Source: Firmicutes bacterium UBA5420 (GTDB lineage Bacteria > Bacillota > Limnochordia > Darwinibacteriales > Darwinibacteriaceae). Taken from it: a DNA stretch of 18,453 bases. The stretch lies in assembly GCA_002409455.1 (NCBI GenBank), contig DHNI01000116.1, positions 11,383-29,835 on the forward strand. Direction: 5' to 3'. The notes beneath the pieces are model-generated. The model worked only from the letters and a program-made list of their open reading frames with translations, made no database searches and was not told where the DNA came from. Every line of letters begins with the position of its first letter. Position 1 is the first letter of the stretch. Positions 1-6,171 of this stretch are shown one piece after another. The position numbers were made by a program, and so were the translations under genes.

Positions 1-164
1 GCCTCACCATTTTGAGAAAACAAGATCTGACCTGATGCAAAATCCAAAAGCACCGCCGAACTCGCCTCTACTTCAAAAGGCAAGGTCTGTTGAGCAAGGG
101 TTGTACCTGAAAAGGAGAAAAGAAAAACCATAATAAGTATAAGGCCGATTGAGTTACGTTTCAT
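1..164 (-). CDS. D-alanyl-D-alanine carboxypeptidase (peptidase S11, DacF-like), N-terminal fragment
   Basis: Only the first 54 codons lie in the window; the gene runs off the left edge. The ATG at 164 overlaps the yraN stop in an ATGA junction. Residues 1-24 look like a Sec signal peptide: MKRN, a hydrophobic stretch (IGLILIMVFLFSF), then a TLA cleavage site before QQ. The following segment, SSAVLLDFASGQILFSQN, matches the start of the mature S11 penicillin-binding proteins such as Bacillus DacF, which begin with a strand of the form SAvLid..tGkvLy.kN just before the SxxK active-site motif. The active site itself lies outside the window. Family role: trimming the terminal D-alanine from peptidoglycan stem peptides outside the membrane. 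It is the last visible gene of the lepB-rbgA-rnhB-yraN chain. The family call rests on a short motif, so another secreted beta-lactamase-fold protein is possible. Confidence 0.7.
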   Translation of the reverse strand, partial: MKRNSIGLILIMVFLFSFSGTTLAQQTLPFEVEASSAVLLDFASGQILFSQNGE

Positions 165-496
165 TCAAAAGCTCCCTTCACCCAGTTAAATCTATAACCA
201 GCCCCACAGGGGCTGATGCCGATCACATCAAAACGCACATAGGGCACATCTTGAGAATACCTTTGCAAATAGCCTTGAGCCACACGCTTAATCTTCTGTA
301 TCTTCCTCGCCGTCACTTGTTCTACGCTCGTGCCCCAGCGCTCGGACGTACGATACTTGACCTCAACGAAGACAAGAACCTTACCATCTTTCATAATCAA
401 GTCAATTTCGCCGATACGGAGCCGAAAATTCGCTGCCACAAATTGTAGGCCTTGATCGAGCAAGTACTCTTTAGCAAGTCTCTCACCAAAATTCAT
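161..496 (-). CDS. yraN: UPF0102 family protein YraN (endonuclease-like fold)
   Basis: A protein of 111 residues when started at the ATG at 496, which overlaps the rnhB stop in an ATGA junction. The frame stays open up to 538, but that start would overlap rnhB by 46 bp and add 14 residues that UPF0102 proteins lack. The family core is clear: N-terminal GERLAKEYL, then GEIDLI at about 29-34 and VFVEVKYR at about 42-49. The Asp and the Glu-x-Lys form the typical PD-(D/E)xK-like nuclease metal site. The biochemical role of UPF0102 is not settled; the fold resembles Holliday-junction resolvases, and the gene very often sits beside rnhB as here. It is co-transcribed and probably translationally coupled with rnhB upstream and the DacF-like gene downstream. 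Confidence 0.93.
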   Translation of the reverse strand: MNFGERLAKEYLLDQGLQFVAANFRLRIGEIDLIMKDGKVLVFVEVKYRTSERWGTSVEQVTARKIQKIKRVAQGYLQRYSQDVPYVRFDVIGISPCGAGYRFNWVKGAFE

Positions 497-1089
497 AAGC
501 CGCCAGCCAACCTGAAAGAGTCTCGATGCAAAGGACATCGACCATACTGCTTAATTCTATCACGATGTTCCCTAGTAGCATATCCCTTATTCTGCCCAAA
601 ATTGTATACAGGATAAATTTCATCATAACGATCCATCAGCCTATCTCGCTCCACCTTGGCCACGATGCTGGCAGCTGCAATGGAGATGGAGAGATTATCG
701 CCTCGAATGATTGCCTTTTGAGCCCAAGGTAGATCGGGAATCTCAAGCTGGCCATCGACCAAGCAGAGTTCTGGCTTTTCAGGCAGTGCCTCCAAAGCTC
801 GCCTCATAGCCAAAAATGTGGCCTGCAAGATATTTAGCTCGTCAATTTCATCAACAGTCGCCAGCCCAACTCCCACAAGACACGTGCTTAATATCTCTTC
901 GCAAGCCATCTCCCTTTTCCTAGGGGAGAGACGCTTCGAATCACGAATTTCCGCCTCGAAATTCGCCGGTAGTACTTGCACAGCAGCAGCCACTACCGGG
1001 CCGGCTAATGGCCCTCGCCCTGCCTCATCTAAACCGACAATCCTTCTAAAGCCCTGGCTCTCTAAACTAGTCTCTATCGTTCTCATCAT
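493..1089 (-). CDS. rnhB: Ribonuclease HII
   Basis: A 198-residue protein, usual for RNase HII. The enzyme cleaves the RNA strand of RNA-DNA hybrids and nicks 5' of single ribonucleotides misincorporated in DNA. Visible signatures: GLDEAGRGPLAGPV at 19-32 with catalytic Asp21-Glu22; DSKRLS at 50-55, the family's substrate-contact motif; VDG with Asp112; and GDNLSISIAAASIVAKV at 130-146 carrying the fourth metal ligand, Asp131. The C-terminal segment has the family's HRDSF motif. The start is one of two adjacent ATG codons (1089 or 1086), preceded by GGGAG at a good distance. The 5' end overlaps rbgA by 23 bp and the 3' end overlaps yraN by 4 bp, so it belongs to the lepB-rbgA-rnhB-yraN operon. 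Confidence 0.97.
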   Translation of the reverse strand: MMRTIETSLESQGFRRIVGLDEAGRGPLAGPVVAAAVQVLPANFEAEIRDSKRLSPRKREMACEEILSTCLVGVGLATVDEIDELNILQATFLAMRRALEALPEKPELCLVDGQLEIPDLPWAQKAIIRGDNLSISIAAASIVAKVERDRLMDRYDEIYPVYNFGQNKGYATREHRDRIKQYGRCPLHRDSFRLAGGL

Positions 1090-1900
1090 CTAGCTCACTC
1101 CCGGGACTCGGATCGAGTGTAATTGTGCCAAGCTTGCCCGTGCGAAAATCCTTGAGGACGAGTGCGGCCGCCTGGTTCAAATCAACCACGCCTCCACGCA
1201 ACAGGCAACCTCGCCTGCGCCCAATTTCCTCTAAAATGGTGTCATCCGCACCTAGGGTTCCATAGCGCTCTTGTAATGAATGGGGATAGTGCTGGCTCAA
1301 AAATTCCAAAAACCACCACGCGATCTCAACCTGATCGAAAACCTCATCACGAATCGAGGCCACAAGGGCAAGCCGCTTGGCCACTTCTTGGTCTTCAAAT
1401 TTGGGCCAGAGAATTCCCGGGCTGTCTAAAAGCTGCATTCCCGGAGCCGAAAGCCATTGTTTACCCTTAGTAACGCCTGGTCTGGCCCCTACCTGGGCAC
1501 CTTTTCTTTTCGTCAAGCCATTGATTAAGGTCGATTTACCCACATTGGGAATCCCAACGACCAAAAGCCGAGGTAAACGTCGAAGGGACGGAAAGGTATT
1601 TGCCACACATTGCCTAATCTCTCCAAGGCCTCGCCCCTGCAGCAGATCAACGCCCACAATGGTCTCGCCTTGTGCCTTCCAGTATTCCATCCATTCCTTT
1701 GTTTGCTCAGGATCCGCCAAATCTGTTTTCGTTAAGATAATCATCCGTGGTTTCTTGGTCAGATTGCCCAGCTCGGGATTGCGACTACTTAATGGCAGTC
1801 TGGCATCAACAACCTCTAAAATGCCATCTACAAGTTTCAATTCTTCTTTGATCATCCGCTTGGCTCGGGTCATATGCCCAGGATACCATTGAATGGTCAT
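1067..1900 (-). CDS. rbgA: Ribosome biogenesis GTPase RbgA (YlqF)
   Basis: A 277-residue circularly permuted GTPase that helps late assembly of the 50S subunit in Bacillus. The G motifs come in permuted order: the G4 position is TKTD at 57-60, then G1 GIPNVGKST at 116-124, the G2 threonine in PGVTKG near 144, and G3 DSPG at 159-162, followed by the family's ILWPKFED. The N-terminal WYPGHM contains His9, the residue implicated in GTP hydrolysis in Bacillus RbgA. The C-terminal helical domain (about 180-260) is the ribosome-binding ANTAR-like part. G4 has Thr where the family normally has Asn (NKxD). The ATG at 1900 overlaps the lepB TAA by one base (TAATG). The protein ends in an acidic tail that partly overlaps the rnhB start. 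Confidence 0.96.
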   Translation of the reverse strand: MTIQWYPGHMTRAKRMIKEELKLVDGILEVVDARLPLSSRNPELGNLTKKPRMIILTKTDLADPEQTKEWMEYWKAQGETIVGVDLLQGRGLGEIRQCVANTFPSLRRLPRLLVVGIPNVGKSTLINGLTKRKGAQVGARPGVTKGKQWLSAPGMQLLDSPGILWPKFEDQEVAKRLALVASIRDEVFDQVEIAWWFLEFLSQHYPHSLQERYGTLGADDTILEEIGRRRGCLLRGGVVDLNQAAALVLKDFRTGKLGTITLDPSPGSELDDENDRD

Positions 1901-2463
1901 TATGGGGTTTCAATCCTTTCTAGTACAGGCGGTATTTTAACCGATCCGATTTGACCTAGTGGCCAATAAACGACTAGAGCCCTGCCAATTAAGTTCTTCT
2001 TGGGCACAAAGCCAACATCAGGATAGCGACTGTCATCACTGTTGCGCCTGTTATCGCCTAACACAAAGTAATGCCCCTCTGGAACCAAGACTGGGCCGAA
2101 GGTAGGGGCACTATACGTTCCATAGGTAGGCCCATTGATGTAATTCTCATCAAGACGCAAACCATTGACATATAAAAAGCCATTTTTGATGGCAATTTCA
2201 TCGCCGGGTAGTCCAATCACTCGCTTGATAAACTTACGGCGCTGATCGCCAGGGTAGCGAAAAACCACAACTTGACCTCGCTTGGGCTCCGTGAAGCGAT
2301 ATGTGACCTTCTCCACGAGTAACCGTTGGCCATGATGAAGGGAAGGTTCCATGGAACTGCCTTCTACCAGGAAGGATTGGGCAACAAACGCTATGATCAG
2401 CGCTGCTAGACCCACTGATATGATTAAAGCTTCTATGTATTCCCTAATCTCGGATTTTGCCAT
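1900..2463 (-). CDS. lepB: Type I signal peptidase
   Basis: A 187-residue membrane-anchored serine protease that removes signal peptides from exported proteins on the outer face of the membrane. Residues 11-32 form one transmembrane helix, as in Gram-positive SipS-type enzymes. Box B GSSMEPS gives the nucleophile Ser37, box D KFIKRVIGLPGD gives the general base Lys80, and box E GDNRRNSDDSR lies at 136-146. The frame is open up to a TTG at 2481. The ATG at 2463 is the better start because GGGAGG ends seven bases before it, whereas the TTG lies upstream of that site. It sits between rplS and rbgA, behind a terminator, and heads a chain of overlapping genes that includes an exported DacF-like protein, a plausible substrate of the enzyme. 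Confidence 0.96.
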   Translation of the reverse strand: MAKSEIREYIEALIISVGLAALIIAFVAQSFLVEGSSMEPSLHHGQRLLVEKVTYRFTEPKRGQVVVFRYPGDQRRKFIKRVIGLPGDEIAIKNGFLYVNGLRLDENYINGPTYGTYSAPTFGPVLVPEGHYFVLGDNRRNSDDSRYPDVGFVPKKNLIGRALVVYWPLGQIGSVKIPPVLERIETP

Positions 2464-2470
2464 GCTTGTG

Positions 2471-2476
2471 CCTCCC
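2471..2476 (-). promoter_or_regulatory. lepB ribosome binding site
   Basis: GGGAGG on the minus strand, seven bases before the ATG at 2463. It decides the start: the upstream in-frame TTG at 2481 cannot use this site because it lies on its 5' side. Confidence 0.85.
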
Positions 2477-2484
2477 AACAAATG

Positions 2485-2514
2485 TGAAAAAGAGGAGTGT
2501 GTACCACTCCCCTT
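2485..2514 (-). terminator. Intrinsic terminator after rplS
   Basis: On the minus strand a 10-pair stem (AAGGGGAGTG with CACTCCTCTT, one G-U wobble) closes a five-base loop and runs straight into five T residues. It starts 18 bp after the rplS stop and ends about 21 bp before the lepB ATG. It closes the rpsP-khpA-rimM-trmD-rplS operon, but leaves no room for a separate lepB promoter downstream of it, so it may act as a partial terminator or attenuator. Confidence 0.82.
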
Positions 2515-2532
2515 AGGACCACGTTCCCAAGA

Positions 2533-2877
2533 CTACCGGCGGCGCTCCTTAATGCGGGCAGCTCTGCCTGATCGCTCTCTGAGATAGTACAGGCGGGCTC
2601 GACGCACCTTACCCTGGCGAATGACCTCAATCCTGTCAATGCGGGGTGAGTTAACAGGCCACGTTCTTTCGACGCCTACACCCTGGGAGACCTTTCGCAC
2701 TGTAAAGTTCTCTTGAACTCCACCACCCATGCGCCTTAAGACTACACCTTCAAAAATTTGAATCCGCTCATTGGCACCTTCCACAACCTTTACATGGACG
2801 CGCACCGTATCACCAGCACCGAACTGAGGATAATCGGAGCGGAGTTGTTCTTGTTCAATAATATCAATCAGATTCAT
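2533..2877 (-). CDS. rplS: 50S ribosomal protein L19
   Basis: A 114-residue protein, the standard length of bL19, which sits at the 30S-50S interface and contributes to intersubunit bridges. Recognisable family segments are the N-terminal helix MNLIDIIEQEQLRSDYPQF, the barrel strand with GDTVRVHVKV, the RIQIFEGVVL strand, and SPRIDRIEVIRQGKVRRARLYYLRER near the C-terminus. The basic tail is typical. The ATG at 2877 lies inside the last codons of trmD (14-bp overlap) and is preceded by GGGGAGGG, so translation is probably coupled to trmD. A strong intrinsic terminator follows. Order rimM-trmD-rplS is conserved across bacteria. Confidence 0.98.
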   Translation of the reverse strand: MNLIDIIEQEQLRSDYPQFGAGDTVRVHVKVVEGANERIQIFEGVVLRRMGGGVQENFTVRKVSQGVGVERTWPVNSPRIDRIEVIRQGKVRRARLYYLRERSGRAARIKERRR

Positions 2878-3628
2878 TGGTATTTACCCTCCCCTCAGCG
2901 GAAAATTCTGCAGCCAACTCCTCAAGAAGCTGACGTTCTTCCGTTGATAGATCTTTTTTTTCTAATAAGTCAGGCCGCCGCACAAGCGTACGGCGCAAAG
3001 CCTCTTTAAGCCTGAAACGTGCAATATTACCGTGGTGACCACTTAAGAGAACCTCTGGTACACTCTTACCGCGAAACGTAGCGGGCCTAGTGTAGTGTGG
3101 ATAGTCTAGCAAACCATCTTGGAAGGAGTCTTGCTGGGCAGAGGTTTCATCACCTAACACCCCCGGCAAGAGTCTGGTAACCGCATCTACAACCACCATG
3201 GCCGGCAACTCGCCTCCAGTTAATACATAATCACCAATAGAAAGTTCAAAGTCTACCCAATGTTCACGAACCCGCTCATCAATTTCCTCATAATGCCCGC
3301 TTAAAAGAATCAAGCGTGGCAACGTGGCCAATTGTGCCGCCATTTCTTGACTAAACACCCGCCCCTGGGGCGACAAATAGACAATAGGAACCCTTGAATC
3401 TCCCTGTACGGCCTCTAGGGCACGTACCAAGACATCCGCTTTCAAGACCATTCCGGCCCCGCCCCCATAGGGCGTATCATCAACAATTTTGTGCTTATCA
3501 AGGGCGTAATCCCGAATATTCCAAACATCCACCGTAACCAGTCCACTCATCTGGGCCTTCCCGAGAATACTGGTTGTCAAAGGCCCGGTAAACATCTCAG
3601 GAAACAACGTGAGGATGTCAAAATGCAT
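2864..3628 (-). CDS. trmD: tRNA (guanine-37-N1)-methyltransferase
   Basis: A 254-residue SAM-dependent enzyme of the SPOUT (trefoil-knot) class that methylates G37 next to the anticodon and so prevents +1 frameshifts. Visible motifs: N-terminal MHFDILTLFPEMF, YGGGAGMV at 54-61, LLSGHYEEIDERV at 108-120 and SIGDYVLTGGELP at 130-142, which build the SAM-binding knot, then DSFQDGLLDYPHYTRP with the probable catalytic Asp167, and Arg152 in the TRLLPGVLG segment. The start is the ATG at 3628, with GGAGGT five bases upstream. An upstream in-frame ATG at 3643 would make codons out of the Shine-Dalgarno sequence itself. It follows rimM by 15 bp and overlaps rplS by 14 bp. Confidence 0.97.
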   Translation of the reverse strand: MHFDILTLFPEMFTGPLTTSILGKAQMSGLVTVDVWNIRDYALDKHKIVDDTPYGGGAGMVLKADVLVRALEAVQGDSRVPIVYLSPQGRVFSQEMAAQLATLPRLILLSGHYEEIDERVREHWVDFELSIGDYVLTGGELPAMVVVDAVTRLLPGVLGDETSAQQDSFQDGLLDYPHYTRPATFRGKSVPEVLLSGHHGNIARFRLKEALRRTLVRRPDLLEKKDLSTEERQLLEELAAEFSAEGRVNTNESD

Positions 3629-3633
3629 TTCGT

Positions 3634-3639
3634 ACCTCC
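3634..3639 (-). promoter_or_regulatory. trmD ribosome binding site
   Basis: GGAGGT five bases before the ATG at 3628. It lies within the extended open frame that begins at 3643, which argues for the internal start. Confidence 0.85.
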
Positions 3640-3643
3640 ACAT

Positions 3644-4180
3644 TCAGTCAAGCAAGCCGTCAAGCAACTCTACCAAGACATACCCATCTTCGGGGTTGAT
3701 TTCTAGCACCACCTGTGGAATCACAGGGATCAGAATCTCCTTGAGCTTGGTCACACCGGCGTAAGGCTTGATAACATAAACATCATTAGCACCCGTCTGC
3801 AACACGTCGGTAATCACACCGAGTTTCTCTCCAGTGGTGGTCTCACATTCGAGGCCAATGATCTGAAAAATATAATAGCGATCAGGAGGCAGGGGCATGA
3901 GTTCATCCACACTAACCTTGATCAACATCTTGCGAAGTCGCTCGGCTTCAGTGATACTATCAATGCCTTCTAGTTTGAGGACAACTGCTTCTTTGTGCAT
4001 CCTAGAACCTTCCACGGCAAAAATTCCGTAGGGTTCCTGGGAGTTCCCCTCAAACAAACGCACACTCTCCATCGCAAAAAAGCGTTCTGGAAACTCTGTC
4101 TCCGGAATAATCTTGACTTCGCCGCGATTACCCTGCGTTGACACAATTTCGCCCACAACAATCCAATTAGCTTCTTTCAT
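3644..4180 (-). CDS. rimM: 16S rRNA processing / 30S maturation factor RimM
   Basis: A 178-residue protein. RimM binds ribosomal protein S19 and assists folding of the 16S rRNA 3' domain during 30S assembly. The N-terminal beta-barrel begins with VVGEIVSTQGNRGEVKIIPETEFPERF (split around residues 8-34), the family's G.I...G.rGevkv signature. The C-terminal PRC-barrel spans about 101-176, with the YYIFQIIGL strand, GVITDVLQTGANDVYVI (121-137) and the ILIPVIPQVVLEIN strand. The ATG at 4180 overlaps the end of khpA by 14 bp and has only a weak AGAG upstream, so it probably depends on coupling to khpA. Bacillus has ylqD between these two genes; it is absent here. Confidence 0.95.
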   Translation of the reverse strand: MKEANWIVVGEIVSTQGNRGEVKIIPETEFPERFFAMESVRLFEGNSQEPYGIFAVEGSRMHKEAVVLKLEGIDSITEAERLRKMLIKVSVDELMPLPPDRYYIFQIIGLECETTTGEKLGVITDVLQTGANDVYVIKPYAGVTKLKEILIPVIPQVVLEINPEDGYVLVELLDGLLD

Positions 4181-4403
4181 CGATCTCTACATGGACTTGA
4201 ACCCCAGATTTAATGGCCGACGCCTTTACCACAGTGCGAATAGCCTTAGCTATTCTACCACCTTTGCCGATGAGGCGGCCCATATCTTCCGGTGCCACAT
4301 ACAGCGTGTAGACTGTCTCATGCCCTTTATCCTGAGCTTCAACCATTACCTGATCTGGATGATCTGCAAGAGATCTCCCAATAAATTCTACTAAGCTTTT
4401 CAC
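4167..4403 (-). CDS. khpA: KH-domain RNA-binding protein KhpA (YlqC)
   Basis: A 78-residue single KH domain, UPF0109 family. The GKGG loop at 46-49, inside MGRLIGKGGRIAKAIRT, is the conserved RNA-binding GxxG. In Streptococcus the protein pairs with KhpB (Jag) and binds many transcripts, affecting cell division. The start is GTG at 4403, preceded by AGGTGG with seven bases of spacing, 11 bp after the rpsP stop. The position between rpsP and rimM is the standard Firmicute arrangement. The 3' end overlaps rimM by 14 bp. Confidence 0.94.
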   Translation of the reverse strand: MKSLVEFIGRSLADHPDQVMVEAQDKGHETVYTLYVAPEDMGRLIGKGGRIAKAIRTVVKASAIKSGVQVHVEIDERS

Positions 4404-4414
4404 ACGAACACCAC

Positions 4415-4687
4415 CTATCCTTGTTTACGGGATGCGGCAAATTTCTCCATAACTCCGCTCTTTTTCAACAGCGTCTTTGCTGTGTCGGATGGTTGGGCCC
4501 CTTTTTGTAGCCAATCGAGTGCCTTTTCTTCATCAATCTTGAGCTCTACAGGCTCCGCAATGGGATTGTAGAAACCCAGAGTATCAATGAAAGCGCCATC
4601 ACGAGCTGCCCGAGAATCAGCCACAACTAATCTGTAAAAAGGTCGCTTTTTTGCGCCCATTCTCTTCAGACGAATTTTCACTGCCAT
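4415..4687 (-). CDS. rpsP: 30S ribosomal protein S16
   Basis: A 90-residue protein of the usual bS16 length, needed early in 30S assembly. The N-terminus MAVKIRLKRMGAKKRPFYRL with the following VVADSR is the family signature, followed by DTLGFYNP and the C-terminal helix with KALDWLQKGAQPSDT. The start has an essentially perfect Shine-Dalgarno, AGGAGGTGA. It is the first gene of the rpsP-khpA-rimM-trmD-rplS run, with a 121-bp spacer to ffh that contains hairpins and a tandem repeat but no promoter I can defend. Confidence 0.98.
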   Translation of the reverse strand: MAVKIRLKRMGAKKRPFYRLVVADSRAARDGAFIDTLGFYNPIAEPVELKIDEEKALDWLQKGAQPSDTAKTLLKKSGVMEKFAASRKQG

Positions 4688-4711
4688 CTACTTTCACCTC
4701 CTACTAACTTA

Positions 4712-4735
4712 ATCAGTAAAACTATCAGTAAAACT
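4712..4735. repeat. Tandem 12-bp direct repeat upstream of rpsP
   Basis: Two exact back-to-back copies of ATCAGTAAAACT (plus-strand reading), ending about 25 bp before the rpsP start codon on the minus-strand side. It may be a slippage duplication or a protein or RNA recognition site; the sequence alone does not decide. Confidence 0.85.
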
Positions 4736-4742
4736 AGTGGAT

Positions 4743-4778
4743 GTTTCGCGAAATGTTTTGCAATACAAAACTCGAAAC
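4743..4778. repeat. Nested inverted repeat in the ffh-rpsP spacer
   Basis: Plus-strand order is GTTTCG, CGAAAT, GTTTTG, CAATA (loop), CAAAAC, T, CGAAAC. The inner arms GTTTTG/CAAAAC pair perfectly and the outer arms GTTTCG/CGAAAC pair perfectly, with unequal bulges between. The same DNA also holds the 10-bp palindrome TTTCGCGAAA. If transcribed it would fold as a leader hairpin ahead of rpsP. Confidence 0.6.
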
Positions 4779-4783
4779 TCCGG

Positions 4784-4805
4784 GATGCTTGCGCCAGCAA
4801 GCATC
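4784..4805 (-). terminator. Hairpin just downstream of ffh (terminator or processing site)
   Basis: A perfect nine-pair stem, GATGCTTGC/GCAAGCATC, with a four-base loop, starting three bases after the ffh stop. The sequence after the stem on the minus strand is CCCGGAGTTTCGAGTTTTG, so there is no clean T tract. It could be a weak terminator, an RNase processing site or a stabilising 3' hairpin. Confidence 0.5.
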
Positions 4806-4808
4806 ACA

Positions 4809-6158
4809 TCATTGGAACAGGGAGAACATTCCCTTTTTTCTGCGCCCTTTGGGCGTACCCGCAGGGTTACCAGAAAACTGTTTAAGCATTTGTTTAGTCT
4901 GACTGAACTGCTTGAGCAAGCGATTCACATCTTGAATGCGGGTGCCTGATCCTGCGGCAATTCTCTTGCGCCTTGACCCGCCGATAATCTCTGGCCTTCT
5001 GCGTTCTTCAGGCGTCATGGACTGGATAATGGCTTCAATTTTCTTGAAATGAGATTCATCCACATCTAGGTTCTTTAACTGTTTGATATTGCCCATTCCG
5101 GGAATCATCCCGATGAGCTGGTCAATTGGACCCATCTCTTTCATCTGGTTCAATTGTTCCTGAAAATCCTCTAATGTGAATTCGGCCTCTTTCAGTTTCG
5201 CAGCCATTTTTTGGGCCTGTTCTTCATCAACTGCGGAAGCCGCTTTTTCGATGAGGGTTAACATATCGCCCATTCCCAAGATGCGAGAGGCCATACGATC
5301 AGGATGGAAAGACTCCAAACCATCCATTTTTTCGCTAACACCAACATATTTAATCGGTTTCCCGGTGACTGCTTTTACCGACAGGGCAGCTCCGCCCCTA
5401 GCATCTCCATCGAGCTTGGTTAAGACAATGCCACCAAGTTCTAACTGCTCATTGAAACTTTTGGCCACATTCACTGCATCTTGTCCCGTCATAGCATCGA
5501 CGACAAGTAAGATTTCGGAAGGATTGACGGCATCCTTAATCTTCACTAACTCTTCCATCAGTTCTGCATCCACATGCAAGCGTCCGGCCGTATCAATGAG
5601 CACGACATCATTATTGTGACTCTGGGCATGCTTATAGGCTGCCTTGGAAATGTCAACGGGATTGTGCTCACCCATACTGAATACAGGAAGCGCCAACTGC
5701 TCTCCTAAAGTCTGGAGCTGTTTGATGGCTGCTGGTCGATAGATATCACAGGCCACTAATAAAGGGCGATGGCCCTGGGCTTTGAGCATGCGTGCGAGTT
5801 TTCCGCTTGTTGTGGTCTTACCCGAACCTTGTAATCCCACCATCATGATCACACTTGGCGGTTTTGATGACAAAGTTAACTTGGCCTGGGTGCCACCCAT
5901 CAACTGCGTCAATTCTTCGTTGACAATACGGATCACTTGCTGTCCCGGTGTGAGACTGCTTAGCACCTCATGACCAGTGGCCCTTTCCTTAACATGGGCA
6001 ATAAAATCCTTCACTACTTTGTAGTTAACATCAGCCTCCAAGAGAGCCAAGCGTATCTCGCGCAGAATTTCATCCACGTCTTTTTCGCCTAGTCTGCCTT
6101 TGCCCCGTAGTTTGCGCATAGTTTCCTGCAGGCGGGATGATAAGTTTTGAAAAGCCAT
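4809..6158 (-). CDS. ffh: Signal recognition particle protein Ffh (SRP54)
   Basis: A 449-residue SRP GTPase, standard length. It binds the signal sequence of nascent chains and 4.5S/scRNA, and docks with FtsY at the membrane. N domain about 1-90; G domain with G1 GLQGSGKT at 108-115, DTAGR at 189-193 and TKLDGDARGG at 247-256; methionine-rich M domain from about 325, including MKEMGPIDQLIGMIPGMGNI and the SRP-RNA-binding helix-turn-helix around 395-412 (RRKRIAAGSGTRIQDV). The chosen ATG at 6158 has AGGAGGG six bases upstream. The frame is open to 6248, but that extension would overlap ylxM by 79 bp and has no Ffh homology. The tail is basic (KGRRKK). Downstream of ylxM, expressed from the promoter at 6557-6585. 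Confidence 0.98.
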   Translation of the reverse strand: MAFQNLSSRLQETMRKLRGKGRLGEKDVDEILREIRLALLEADVNYKVVKDFIAHVKERATGHEVLSSLTPGQQVIRIVNEELTQLMGGTQAKLTLSSKPPSVIMMVGLQGSGKTTTSGKLARMLKAQGHRPLLVACDIYRPAAIKQLQTLGEQLALPVFSMGEHNPVDISKAAYKHAQSHNNDVVLIDTAGRLHVDAELMEELVKIKDAVNPSEILLVVDAMTGQDAVNVAKSFNEQLELGGIVLTKLDGDARGGAALSVKAVTGKPIKYVGVSEKMDGLESFHPDRMASRILGMGDMLTLIEKAASAVDEEQAQKMAAKLKEAEFTLEDFQEQLNQMKEMGPIDQLIGMIPGMGNIKQLKNLDVDESHFKKIEAIIQSMTPEERRRPEIIGGSRRKRIAAGSGTRIQDVNRLLKQFSQTKQMLKQFSGNPAGTPKGRRKKGMFSLFQ

Positions 6159-6164
6159 ATAAGT

Positions 6165-6171
6165 CCCTCCT
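6165..6171 (-). promoter_or_regulatory. ffh ribosome binding site
   Basis: AGGAGGG, six bases before the ATG at 6158 and touching the ylxM stop codon. It fixes the start and suggests reinitiation after ylxM. Confidence 0.85.

Noticed and set aside
2464..2481. Longer lepB starting at TTG 2481
   Set aside because: The Shine-Dalgarno GGGAGG lies inside this extension and serves the ATG at 2463.
4742..4757. TTTCGCGAAA-centred palindrome resembling a ParB parS site
   Set aside because: The parS core of Firmicutes is TGTTTCACGTGAAACA; the CACGTG centre is missing here and only the flanks are similar. It is better explained as part of the nested inverted repeat.
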